Source of the DNA: an uncultured Ferrovum sp.
GTDB lineage: Bacteria; Pseudomonadota; Gammaproteobacteria; Burkholderiales; Ferrovaceae
Assembly (NCBI GenBank): GCA_903893215.1
Contig: CAITLJ010000070.1
Location: forward strand, 1-64,000
Direction of reading: 5' to 3'
Length of the DNA stretch: 64,000 nucleotides
The notes beneath the pieces were generated by a model, which saw only the letters and a program-made list of their open reading frames with translations, did no database searches and was not told the origin of the DNA. This document shows, piece by piece, positions 16,614-24,133 of this stretch. How positions within the stretch are numbered: position 1 is the stretch's first letter; every line of letters begins with the position of its first letter. The translations under genes were made by a program, and so were the position numbers.

Positions 16614-18484
16614 AGGTCCGCAAATTCACCGCCAAATCATCCCGTGACGCCCTGCGCCAAGTGCGCGAGGACCTCGGGCCCGATGCCGTGATCCTTGCCA
16701 ATCGCATGGTGCGCGGCGGGGTGGAAATCCTTGCCATGCCAGCAGCCGAAATGGAGGTGCATCGCGCCGAGGCCAACGCGGCCGCCGCCTTTGCCGAAAG
16801 CAACGCGCCGCTGGACATGAGCGAGGACGCGGTTGTGATGACGCGGGGCCGCGTCAGCCAGGATCCCATCGAATCGATTTTTGAGCCGCGTACGGCGGCG
16901 GCACCGGTAGTAGCCCCCCGACGCCTGATCGCCCGCGAGGAGCCGGCGTTTGCACCCGCGCCGGCAGCGGTGCCTGCTTCCACCGTGGCACCTGCCCCGG
17001 CGTCTGTCACGGCGTCGGGCCCCGCCCCCGCCGTGTTGCGGCGCCGGTCGGTCGACAATGGCGGACGGCTGGCGCGCGAGGCTCTGCCGCCGGTCCTGCA
17101 GCGCAGTGGCTTCAAGCCTTCCAGCACGTCGGCCCCCGCGGACCGGCTGGAGCTGCAGTCGAATTCCGCCGCTTTCTGGCAGGAAAGCCGCGCCGAAGGG
17201 CAGCAACCCTTGTCGTCACGGGCCCAGCTGGAGGCTCTGGCCACCGCCAACGACCCGCTGATGGCCGCACTTGCCAACGAAGTGAAGGCCTTGGGTGGCA
17301 TGCTGAATGCAACCCGCACGGCCCCCCCGACGCAGGCAGCCGCCAGTCCGGCTGCCTCCGCCCTTGCCAACGCCCCGACCGTGGGCAATCAGGCGGCTCG
17401 CCTGATCCAGTCCATGCCGCAGTCAATCGAGGCCAGCGAGAGCAACGATCCGGTCGCCACGCGCGGCACGATGCCGGGCGAAGAATGGGTGCGCAGCGTG
17501 ATGGTCGAGCTGCGCAGCATGCGTCTGATGATCGAAGACCAGATGGGCGCCAACACCTTCACCGAATCAGCGCGGCTGTCGCCAGTCAAAGGTCGGGTGG
17601 CGCGTCAATTGTCTGCGGCCGGTTTCAGCACGCCGATGATCCGCAAGGTCAGCGCGCGGCTGCCGGAAAGCTGTTCCGATGCCGAGGCGTTGGCCTTTGC
17701 ATGCAATGCCCTGGTCAACAACCTGTCGGTAGCCGGCAGCGAAGCCGAACTGCTCGATCAGGGCGGCGTGTTTGCTTTGGTGGGCCCCACTGGTGCGGGT
17801 AAAACCACCACGGCGGCCAAGCTGGCAGCCAGATTTGTGGTACGACATGGGGCCGAAAATCTGGCTCTGCTCACCACGGATGGTTATCGTATTGGAGGGC
17901 AGGAACAACTGCGCATTTACGGCAAGATCCTGGGGGTGGCAGTGCACGCAGTGAAGGATGCCGAAGACCTGAAACGCACCCTTGCGGAGCTGAAGAACCG
18001 CAAGCTGGTGCTGATCGACACCGTGGGCCTGTCGCAGCGCGACCGCATGGTCAACGAGCAGCACGAGATGTTTGCCAACTGCGGTGTGCCGATCAAACGC
18101 CTGCTCCTGCTCAACGCTACCTGTCACGGAGAAACCCTGAATGACGTGATCCGCGCCTATAAGGGCGAGGGACTGGCTGGCTGCATTTTCAGCAAACTCG
18201 ACGAGGCGGTCACCCTGGGTGCCACCATCGATACGGCCATCCGTCACCGTTTGCGCGTGTTCTATGCCGCTGACGGACAGCGCGTACCAGAAGACCTGCA
18301 GCTGGCGGATGCGCGCAAGCTGGTTGAGTCGGCACTGCAGCGCGCACCCGAGCAGTCCAATTACAGTGCGGTCGATCTTGATTTTCCGATGGAGATCACC
18401 GTCAACGCGGCTACCGTGCAGGCAGCCCAGGCAGCCCAGGCAGCCCAGGCCACGCAGGCCAATCGCGGGGTGATCCATGGCTGA
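16610..18484 (+). CDS. flhF: FlhF, flagellar placement GTPase
   Basis: FlhF (624 aa) is an SRP-type GTPase that sets the polar site and number of flagella with FlhG. The N-terminus (MKVRKFTAKSSRDALRQVREDLG) is typical. A long Ala/Pro-rich linker precedes the NG domain. The P-loop GPTGAGKT is at residues 392-399, with DTVGLSQRD and the SKLDEA guanine-specificity region further on. The C-terminus has a QAA repeat encoded by a 9-bp tandem repeat. Its end overlaps flhG by 8 nt. The presence of FlhF/FlhG suggests polar flagella. Confidence 0.95.
   Translation: MKVRKFTAKSSRDALRQVREDLGPDAVILANRMVRGGVEILAMPAAEMEVHRAEANAAAAFAESNAPLDMSEDAVVMTRGRVSQDPIESIFEPRTAAAPVVAPRRLIAREEPAFAPAPAAVPASTVAPAPASVTASGPAPAVLRRRSVDNGGRLAREALPPVLQRSGFKPSSTSAPADRLELQSNSAAFWQESRAEGQQPLSSRAQLEALATANDPLMAALANEVKALGGMLNATRTAPPTQAAASPAASALANAPTVGNQAARLIQSMPQSIEASESNDPVATRGTMPGEEWVRSVMVELRSMRLMIEDQMGANTFTESARLSPVKGRVARQLSAAGFSTPMIRKVSARLPESCSDAEALAFACNALVNNLSVAGSEAELLDQGGVFALVGPTGAGKTTTAAKLAARFVVRHGAENLALLTTDGYRIGGQEQLRIYGKILGVAVHAVKDAEDLKRTLAELKNRKLVLIDTVGLSQRDRMVNEQHEMFANCGVPIKRLLLLNATCHGETLNDVIRAYKGEGLAGCIFSKLDEAVTLGATIDTAIRHRLRVFYAADGQRVPEDLQLADARKLVESALQRAPEQSNYSAVDLDFPMEITVNAATVQAAQAAQAAQATQANRGVIHG
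18419..18445 (+). repeat. 9-bp tandem repeat in the 3' end of flhF
   Basis: CAGGCAGCC occurs three times without a gap, followed by a degenerate copy, and encodes QAAQAAQAA. Copy number could vary by slippage without breaking the frame. Confidence 0.85.
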
Positions 18485-19349
18485 GGCTTGGGCAGATCAG
18501 GCGGATGGCCTGCGCCGCATGCTTTCGGGTGTGCCCCTTCAGGTGGTGTCACTCACTTCGGCACATGGCGACGCTGGTCGCCCCTGGGCCGTGTTGAACC
18601 TGGCCGCCGCGTTGCGGTTGGCGGGCGTGGGCGTGCTGGTGATTGATGCGGCTGCCGGTCATCCCGGCGGATTGACCAGTCAGCGGCGCAGCGGGCACGA
18701 ACTGGCCGACGTGCTGGCCGGTGGATGCGCGCTGGAAGCCGCCATCCTGCCAGGTCCCGAGGGTATTCCGGTATTGCCGGCGCGCACCGGTGTGGCTGAC
18801 CTCGCGGGGAGCAGCGCAGCTGCCCGTCGTCTTGTCTCGTGCCTGCAGGCCCTGCCCGGCGGTATCGAAGTCTTGCTGGTAAACCTGCCTTCCGGCGAGA
18901 CCGGCGATCAGGTGTCGCCCGCGTTGCTCGACCATGAGCTGGTGCTCAGCGTGGCGCCCAACAGCGACTCGATCACCAGCACCTATCGTCTGATCAAGCG
19001 CCTGGCCTTGTCGAGTGGCAAGCGCGAGTTCCGCCTGCTGGTCACCGGCGTCACCAGTGTCCGCGAGGCGCAGCGCGTACACCGCAACCTTTCCGATGCG
19101 CTGGCCCGCTGGGCCGGCGTGCAGTTGGTGATGCTCGGTGTGATGCCTGCTGACCAGCATCTGCGCCACGCCGCCAGTCAGGGTCGCGCGCTGGTGGCGA
19201 GCGAGCCTGCCGCTGCCGCGGCTTCCAGTTTTCGCCGCATGGCCGACAGCCTGATCCGTTGGCGCAGCCGCGGCCTGGGTGGTCCGGACCGTTCTTCATT
19301 CTTCCGGGCCGACGCTGCTGGCCTGGCAAGTCACCCGATGCGAGGCTGA
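18477..19349 (+). CDS. flhG: FlhG (FleN/MinD-like) flagellar number regulator with degenerate ATPase motif
   Basis: A 290-residue MinD/ParA-fold protein in the flhG position, overlapping flhF by 8 nt and followed by fliA after 3 nt. FlhG normally binds ATP through a deviant Walker A KGGVGKT and limits flagellar number. Here the loop reads SAHGDAGRPW (28-37): both lysines and the threonine are missing. The second aspartate motif reads VNLPSG (N136) instead of the usual DxPxG. D57 of the VLVIDA strand is kept. The fold and C-terminal part (LLVTGVTS, QRVHRNLSDA) look intact, so it may act without ATP hydrolysis. Confidence 0.85.
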   Translation: MAEAWADQADGLRRMLSGVPLQVVSLTSAHGDAGRPWAVLNLAAALRLAGVGVLVIDAAAGHPGGLTSQRRSGHELADVLAGGCALEAAILPGPEGIPVLPARTGVADLAGSSAAARRLVSCLQALPGGIEVLLVNLPSGETGDQVSPALLDHELVLSVAPNSDSITSTYRLIKRLALSSGKREFRLLVTGVTSVREAQRVHRNLSDALARWAGVQLVMLGVMPADQHLRHAASQGRALVASEPAAAAASSFRRMADSLIRWRSRGLGGPDRSSFFRADAAGLASHPMRG

Positions 19350-19352
19350 GTC

Positions 19353-20084
19353 ATGTACAAACCGAATGGACGAGTGAATCAGGAATTGATCCTGAAGGAA
19401 CACGCGCCGCTGGTTCGCCGAATTGCGCATCACATGATTTCCAAGCTGCCCCCCTCCGTGGACGTGGAAGACCTGGTGCAGGCGGGCATGATCGGTCTGC
19501 TGGATGCGATCAATCGTTACGAGGAAGAACAGGGCGCGCAATTCTCGACCTATGCGGCGCAACGGATCCGCGGTGCCATGCTCGACGAGCTGCGCGAGAG
19601 CGACTGGCTGCCACGCGGCCAGCGCAAGAACATGCGCCGGGTGGAGGAAGCGATCAACCAGTTGCAGCAGCGGCTGGCCCGGGCACCAAAGGAAACCGAG
19701 CTGGCCGAGCACATGGGCATTCCGCTCGCCGAATTCCAGCAACTGCTGCAGGATGCGCGCGGTTACCAGCTCATCCATTATGAGGATTACAACGACGAGG
19801 ACGATGATCACTTCCTCGACCGCAATGCGCCGGACCGCAGCAACGACCCGCTGGGCAACCTGCTGGATGACGACCTGCGCACCAGCCTGATCGCGGCGAT
19901 CGGCAACCTGCCCGAGCGCGAAAAGATCCTGATGGGGCTGTACTACGAGCAGGAACTCAACCTGCGTGAAATTGGCGCCGTGCTGGGTGTGAGCGAATCG
20001 CGCGTGTGCCAGTTGCACAGCCAGGCCGTGGCCCGCCTGCGTGCTGCGCTGCGTGAACGCGCCTGGAGCTCGGTGGCCACCTGA
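19353..20084 (+). CDS. fliA: FliA, flagellar sigma factor 28
   Basis: Sigma-28 (243 aa) directs class III flagellar genes and is held inactive by FlgM until the hook is finished. Region 2 (PPSVDVEDLVQAGMIGLLDAINRYE and QFSTYAAQRIRGAMLDELR), region 3 and the region 4 helix-turn-helix (LREIGAVLGVSESRVCQLHSQAVARL) are complete. It ends the flhB-flhA-flhF-flhG-fliA unit. Several promoters in this window fit its specificity, and one lies before flhDC, its own indirect activator. Confidence 0.97.
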   Translation: MYKPNGRVNQELILKEHAPLVRRIAHHMISKLPPSVDVEDLVQAGMIGLLDAINRYEEEQGAQFSTYAAQRIRGAMLDELRESDWLPRGQRKNMRRVEEAINQLQQRLARAPKETELAEHMGIPLAEFQQLLQDARGYQLIHYEDYNDEDDDHFLDRNAPDRSNDPLGNLLDDDLRTSLIAAIGNLPEREKILMGLYYEQELNLREIGAVLGVSESRVCQLHSQAVARLRAALRERAWSSVAT

Positions 20085-20131
20085 GGCACCCTGGCCCCGA
20101 CCTGATTTACGGCGTGCTGTTTTCCAAGATT

Positions 20132-20161
20132 CCGGCTGGAGCTCTTCGAGCTGCCAGCCGG
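20132..20161 (+). terminator. Strong hairpin after fliA
   Basis: CCGGCTGG-AGCTC, loop TTC, GAGCT-G-CCAGCCGG: a 13-bp stem with one bulged G, 48 nt after the fliA stop. There is no uridine tract right after it, so it may stop transcription with Rho or protect the mRNA 3' end. Confidence 0.5.
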
Positions 20162-20239
20162 CCTCCTCCTGAGCCGGTTTAGGGCTTTCGTAGTCCGGAT
20201 CTGTCACGCGGGTGACTACCGGCCGTCCATGGCAATGGT

Positions 20240-20336
20240 GATTTCATTAGAGAAGTAGGGGGGTTTGTACAATCCCACATACCGATCGGATACCTATAAT
20301 TCAGTGTAAAAACCCATCTACTTGTCTAATGAAATC
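20240..20336. repeat. 97-bp element with 27-bp inverted ends (MITE-like or cruciform)
   Basis: The left arm begins GATTTCATTAGA (20240-20251) and the right arm ends TCTAATGAAATC (20325-20336). Over 27 bp the arms agree at 24 positions, and similarity continues weakly inward. The 43-bp core contains CCGATCGG and a TATAAT. There is no coding capacity and no obvious target-site duplication. It looks like a miniature inverted-repeat element or the joined ends of a lost insertion sequence; a hairpin acting on both convergent transcripts is the alternative. Confidence 0.6.
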
Positions 20337-20436
20337 GACATCGTGCTGTTCGCGGGACTGGAGGGCTCGAGGACTGCCCAACGGCTCACCGCCGACGATT
20401 TGGCTGCACCGCTACAGCCGCGAGGGGGGGGGTAGT

Positions 20437-20922
20437 TCAGGCGGCGCCGAAGCTGCGGCCCGGACGGCTGCTATTGCCCAGGCCGTTGCGGCCATAAGTC
20501 TGCCGGGCCGGATTGACCGGCTCGATGCGTGACAGGCGCAGGCCGATCTGGCCCAGATGCTGGGCGATCAGCTTGCCATTGAGCTGGTTGAGTTCCTGTG
20601 CCGCCTGCACCCGGGCATGCAGTACGAGTGCGTCAGCATGGCTGGGGGCTTGGCCAAGGCGCAGGCGCTGGCTGGTGTCCTTGAGCAGGGCTGCGAATGT
20701 TGGGCTGACGTCACGCTCGAAGCTTTTGGCGCATTGCAGCTTGTGTTCCGCAAGCGCGTTCAGGTCGTCAGTACGGCCCTCGATCAGTGCCTGTTTTTCG
20801 GCTTCAAGCGCTGCCGTGAAAGCCAGCAGACGCTGGTGATCCGGCACCAGCGCGGGGTCGGCGGGTAGGGCTGCCGCAGCAGCGGGCACGCCATGATCAA
20901 CGGAAGTCGCCGCCATGTTCAT
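20437..20922 (-). CDS. flgN: FlgN, FlgK/FlgL export chaperone
   Basis: FlgN (161 aa) is the cytoplasmic chaperone of hook-filament junction proteins FlgK and FlgL. The product is all-helical with the usual central region (LLAFTAALEAEKQALIEGRTDDLNALAEHK) and an Asn-Gln-Leu-Asn motif near residue 120. The ATG at 20922 sits 4 nt after the flgM stop behind GGGAG; an ATG two codons later is also possible. The longer frame to 20952 overlaps flgM and is less likely. Confidence 0.9.
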   Translation of the reverse strand: MNMAATSVDHGVPAAAAALPADPALVPDHQRLLAFTAALEAEKQALIEGRTDDLNALAEHKLQCAKSFERDVSPTFAALLKDTSQRLRLGQAPSHADALVLHARVQAAQELNQLNGKLIAQHLGQIGLRLSRIEPVNPARQTYGRNGLGNSSRPGRSFGAA

Positions 20923-20926
20923 CGCT

Positions 20927-21298
20927 TCAAGCTCCCTGGCCTTGTTGGGCACTGCGTGAATTGAGCATTTCCTGCACGCTCTGGATCAGCTTGTCGGCCA
21001 CTTTTTCCGGATTGACCTGGAACGAGCCATTGGAGATGGCCTGTTTGATCGAGGCCACCTGCTTGGTGTCGAACACTTCGCCGGAACCCGAGGCGGCCAG
21101 CGCAGCCTGCAGTTGCGCGGCAACCGGGCTCAGCGTGACCTTGGCACTGTCGGCCTGGGCAGCGCCGCTGGTGTTGGCACTGGCGCCCGTCGGTGCGGCA
21201 CTGGCAGCACCGCCGGAGCGCTGTGCGCCTGCCGTCGAGTTGCTGCCGGAGGCGCTGTTGGCGCCACCGACCGAACCTGGTGTCTTGCCGATTTTCAT
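20927..21298 (-). CDS. flgM: FlgM, anti-sigma-28 factor
   Basis: FlgM (123 aa) binds FliA and is exported through the finished hook-basal body, which releases class III genes. The C-terminal sigma-binding part is conserved (KVTLSPVAAQLQAAL, FDTKQVASIKQAISNGSFQVNPEKVADKLIQSVQEML). The N-terminal 50 residues are Gly/Ser/Ala-rich and disordered, as expected for an export substrate. Start at 21298 behind GGAG. A sigma-28 promoter lies 34-60 nt upstream, which gives the usual feedback loop, and flgN is co-transcribed. Confidence 0.95.
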   Translation of the reverse strand: MKIGKTPGSVGGANSASGSNSTAGAQRSGGAASAAPTGASANTSGAAQADSAKVTLSPVAAQLQAALAASGSGEVFDTKQVASIKQAISNGSFQVNPEKVADKLIQSVQEMLNSRSAQQGQGA

Positions 21299-21331
21299 GT
21301 CACTGCTCCACTGTACTTTCGATTACCTGAA

Positions 21332-21358
21332 TTAACGGCCGCGGCAAGGTTTTCTTTA
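21332..21358 (-). promoter_or_regulatory. Predicted sigma-28 promoter of flgM-flgN
   Basis: On the minus strand TAAAGAAA (21358-21351), an 11-nt spacer, GCCGTTAA (21339-21332). The -10 is identical to that of flgK and the -35 to that of cheV. It lies between the flgA hairpin and the flgM start. Confidence 0.82.
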
Positions 21359-21389
21359 CCCCTATCCGAGCACAAAAGTCCACAAACTT

Positions 21390-21422
21390 CCAGCGTTTTG
21401 TCTGTTTCAGACAAAACGCTGG
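21390..21422 (-). terminator. Perfect 15-bp hairpin between flgA and flgM
   Basis: CCAGCGTTTTGTCTG and its exact complement CAGACAAAACGCTGG are separated by three bases (21405-21407). It lies 32 nt after the flgA stop. The stem is long but has no clean T-tract behind it. It probably ends or stabilises the flgA transcript and separates it from the sigma-28-driven flgM. Confidence 0.65.
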
Positions 21423-21454
21423 AGCGGGCCATGCCGGAGCCCGGGGTCCACCTT

Positions 21455-22249
21455 TCAGATCCTGAGTTCCACCACGCCGCCCATGCGCGCAATGCCGCTC
21501 ACCACGTTTCCGCGCGCAGTGCGCACCAGCACGGTCGCGCCATCGTTTGCGGCAGCCACGGCGGTGCCTTCGCCGCTCACCTCGAACCCGTGACCGATCA
21601 CCCGCAGGCGCACCGGTTGGCCGGAGAGCACCACCGGAATGGACTTGAGTGCATCGCGTTTCAGCGCTTGGCCGGTATTCACGGCCATCGCCAGTTGGCG
21701 GCCAATCACAGCGTCGGGATCATTCAGGCTGCCCTGAGGAAGGTCGGTCAGGTCGCCACTGCGGTCAACCAGATCGCTGGCTGAGAGCATTTGTCCGGCA
21801 GCCAGCGGACGCGCCGCGGCCAGATAGTGGCCAAAGATCTGCACCTGTGCCTGCAGGTAGACCACCCAGCGGGTGGGCTGGGTACAGCGCACCCCCACGG
21901 TGGTACGGCCCTGGGCACGGGCGCCGGGTGGAAGAAAGGCTTCCATCTGCGCGCAGGCAGGCAGGTCGAGGCGTCTGTCGGGCTCGTTCACGGTCACGCG
22001 CGGTTCGCCCAGAGCACTGGTTTCGCTAAGCAGAAGCTCCCGCGCGGCAACCTGAAGCGCATGCGGGTCGACACGCGGGTTGCCCTCGCTGGCCAGCACT
22101 TCGCTGATTGCAAGCAACAGGGTACACAGCGCCACCACCATCATTAGGCACAGCAGGCGCAGATTCGGACCGCGCGGGCTCTGCTCGTCCGGGGTGCCAC
22201 CAGGCACGCCGGTCTGGTAGGCCGTGGTGTCCGGAAAGGTATTCAGCAT
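21455..22249 (-). CDS. flgA: FlgA, P-ring assembly chaperone
   Basis: FlgA (264 aa) is a periplasmic chaperone for FlgI. A hydrophobic signal segment (about 30-53, LRLLCLMMVVALCTLLLAIS) is followed by the FlgA/SAF domain. The C-terminal part carries the typical QPVRLRVIGHGFEVSGEGTA and GATVLVRTARGNVVSGIA segments. The ATG at 22249 follows GGAG; the frame is open to 22312, but the ATG at 22249 has the better ribosome site. It diverges from flgB, sharing a predicted FlhDC box. Confidence 0.92.
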   Translation of the reverse strand: MLNTFPDTTAYQTGVPGGTPDEQSPRGPNLRLLCLMMVVALCTLLLAISEVLASEGNPRVDPHALQVAARELLLSETSALGEPRVTVNEPDRRLDLPACAQMEAFLPPGARAQGRTTVGVRCTQPTRWVVYLQAQVQIFGHYLAAARPLAAGQMLSASDLVDRSGDLTDLPQGSLNDPDAVIGRQLAMAVNTGQALKRDALKSIPVVLSGQPVRLRVIGHGFEVSGEGTAVAAANDGATVLVRTARGNVVSGIARMGGVVELRI

Positions 22250-22277
22250 GGGGAATGCTCCAGTGTGCATGCGTCCG

Positions 22278-22370
22278 ATTCTAGGCTGCGCACCCGACGG
22301 CGAAAGCCTCAAATAGGCCGCAAGAGCGGGCCTTATTCCGGGATCGTCGCTTTGCCCGTCTACGTAATAT
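22278..22370. promoter_or_regulatory. Predicted divergent FlhDC box and class II promoters of flgA and flgB
   Basis: Half-sites AAAGC-CTC-AAATAGG (22303-22317) and CCTTATT-CCG-GGATC (22331-22345) form an inverted pair. Measured 34 nt from the inner edge on each side lie TAATAT (22365-22370, toward flgB) and TAGAAT (22283-22278 on the minus strand, toward flgA). The symmetry supports one FlhDC site serving both directions. Confidence 0.7.
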
Positions 22371-22423
22371 CGGTGCCATCAGCAGAGGGCTTTAGGGCCT
22401 GCGCAAAAAAAATGGAATCCGCG

Positions 22424-22942
22424 ATGAACCAGACGCTGGACAGTCTCTTCAACTACTACCAGACGGCCATGTCCCTGCGCAGCCATCGGCAGGAAGTGCT
22501 GGCATCCAACATTTCCAACGCGGATACCCCGGGCTACAAGGCGCGCGACTTCAACTTTGGCCAGGCACTCACCACCGCCCTGAATGGCAATGCCACGGCG
22601 GCCGCAGCCAATGCCGGCGCCGTTGGTGACGGCAGCGTTTTCAGCGCCAATGGCACCAGCCTGGCGGGGCAGGGCGCCGCTCTCGATGCGAGCGGCCTCA
22701 CCCATACCGCTGCCGGTCACCTGGGTACCAGCAGCAGCCTCGATCCGGTGGGGCATGCCCTGGTGCAGTCTGCCGCGCAGCTCAAGTATCGCCCCTCGGT
22801 GCAGGACAGTGTCGACGGCAACACGGTCGACATGGACGTTGAGCGTGCGGCCTTTGCCGGCAACGCGATGCATTACGAGGCCAACATCACCCAACTCAGC
22901 GGCGAGATCAAGAACCTGATCGCCGCCATGCAGTCGGCCTGA
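22424..22942 (+). CDS. flgB: FlgB, proximal rod protein
   Basis: FlgB (172 aa) is a rod subunit of the basal body. The N-terminus (MNQTLDSLFNYYQTAMSLRSHRQEVLASNISNADTPGYKARDFNF) carries the rod/hook family signature, and the C-terminal helix is typical (YEANITQLSGEIKNLIAAMQ). The middle (about 50-110) is Ala/Gly-rich and makes it longer than Escherichia coli FlgB (138 aa). The ATG at 22424 is chosen over 22412 because it matches the family start. First gene of flgB to flgJ. Confidence 0.95.
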   Translation: MNQTLDSLFNYYQTAMSLRSHRQEVLASNISNADTPGYKARDFNFGQALTTALNGNATAAAANAGAVGDGSVFSANGTSLAGQGAALDASGLTHTAAGHLGTSSSLDPVGHALVQSAAQLKYRPSVQDSVDGNTVDMDVERAAFAGNAMHYEANITQLSGEIKNLIAAMQSA

Positions 22943-22972
22943 GCCGGCACCGTCAACCAAGGAGCCTGAACC

Positions 22973-23377
22973 ATGCCTCTTTCCCGCATCTTTGACGTGG
23001 CCGGCAGTGCGCTGACCGCACAATCCAAGCGTCTGAACGTGGTGGCCAGCAACCTTGCCAACGCCGACAGCGCCACCGGCAGTGCCGACACCACCTATCA
23101 CGCCAAACAGGTGGTGTTTCGTGCCCAGGCGATGGGCAGCAACATCGACAAGGGCGTCAAGGTGGCGTCGGTGGTGGAAGACCCCACCCCGCTGCGCACG
23201 GTGTACGAGCCCAGCCATCCGCTGGCCAGCAAGGATGGCTATGTGACCTATCCCAACGTCAATCCGGTGGAGGAGATGGTCAACATGATTTCCGCCTCAC
23301 GGTCCTATCAGAGCGAGGTGGAGGTGATGAATACCGCCAAATCCCTGCTGCAAAAAACCCTCACCCTGGGTCAATAA
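22973..23377 (+). CDS. flgC: FlgC, proximal rod protein
   Basis: FlgC (134 aa), rod subunit of the basal body. It has the rod/hook signature ([34 protein letters not shown]) and the C-terminal segment [39 protein letters not shown]. Normal length. It begins 30 nt after flgB behind AAGGAGCC. Confidence 0.97.
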   Translation: MPLSRIFDVAGSALTAQSKRLNVVASNLANADSATGSADTTYHAKQVVFRAQAMGSNIDKGVKVASVVEDPTPLRTVYEPSHPLASKDGYVTYPNVNPVEEMVNMISASRSYQSEVEVMNTAKSLLQKTLTLGQ

Positions 23378-23391
23378 CAGGAGCTTCCTGA

Positions 23392-24111
23392 ATGTCTTCC
23401 ACCATCACTTCCAACACCCAGGGCACGTTGTCCGCTGCCCAGCTGGCACTGCTCAACGGCACGTCCGGCAGCGCGGGCAGCACCTCGTCCAGCGCATCCA
23501 GCGGTGGCTTGCCCACCGGCACCTCGATCCAGAACGAGTTCCTCACGCTGTTCACCACGCAGTTGCAGAACCAGGATCCGATGAACCCGATGGATTCTTC
23601 ACAGATGACCTCGCAACTGGCGCAGATCAGCACGGTGAGTGGCATCAACCAGCTCAACTCCACCGTCAGTTCGCTGATGACCAGCAACAACGTGGCAGAA
23701 ACCGCCCAGTCGGCTTCGCTGATCGGGCACACCGTACTCGGTCCGGGCAGTCAGTTTTCCCTTACGCCAGGCACGCCAGTGCAGATGGGCGTCTCGATGA
23801 CCTCGGCAGCCGATACGGTCAAAGCCACCATCAAGGACAGCTTTGGCAACGTGGTCAAGAGCATTGACCTTGGCGCGCAATCCAACGGTGTGGTCAGTGT
23901 GCCCTGGGATGGCCTGACCACCAGCGGCGTGTCCGCACCGGCAGGCACCTACAGGCTGGAAGTCACTGCGTCCAACAACGGCACAGCCGTGACGGCCACG
24001 CCGCTGGTACAGGGCAAGGTGACCGGGGTGACCAACAGCTCGGCCGGCATCAGCGTGGATGTGGCCGGACTGGGCACCGTGGCCCTCGGCGCGATCGCGC
24101 AGATCAACTGA
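23392..24111 (+). CDS. flgD: FlgD, hook cap protein
   Basis: FlgD (239 aa) caps the growing hook and is absent from the final structure. The N-terminal export and cap part includes NEFLTLFTTQLQNQDPMNPMDSSQMTSQLAQISTVSGI, the most conserved FlgD stretch. The C-terminal half has FlgD Ig-like and tudor-like domains (VKATIKDSFGNVVKSIDLG, PAGTYRLEVTASNNGTAV). Its start lies 14 nt after flgC behind CAGGAG. Confidence 0.96.
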   Translation: MSSTITSNTQGTLSAAQLALLNGTSGSAGSTSSSASSGGLPTGTSIQNEFLTLFTTQLQNQDPMNPMDSSQMTSQLAQISTVSGINQLNSTVSSLMTSNNVAETAQSASLIGHTVLGPGSQFSLTPGTPVQMGVSMTSAADTVKATIKDSFGNVVKSIDLGAQSNGVVSVPWDGLTTSGVSAPAGTYRLEVTASNNGTAVTATPLVQGKVTGVTNSSAGISVDVAGLGTVALGAIAQIN

Positions 24112-24133
24112 ACCTGAACCAAGGAGCACACTC

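Larger units (their letters stand above)
20085..20436. other. Intergenic region between convergent fliA and flgN
   Basis: 352 bp with no convincing gene. It contains a strong hairpin just after fliA (20132-20161) and a 97-bp element with 27-bp inverted ends (20240-20336). The centre is AT-rich compared with the flanks. Confidence 0.75.

Noticed and set aside
20295-20300. TATAAT inside the 97-bp palindrome as a promoter
   Set aside because: The nearest TTGTAC is 24 nt upstream, too far for sigma-70, and no gene follows on the plus strand.
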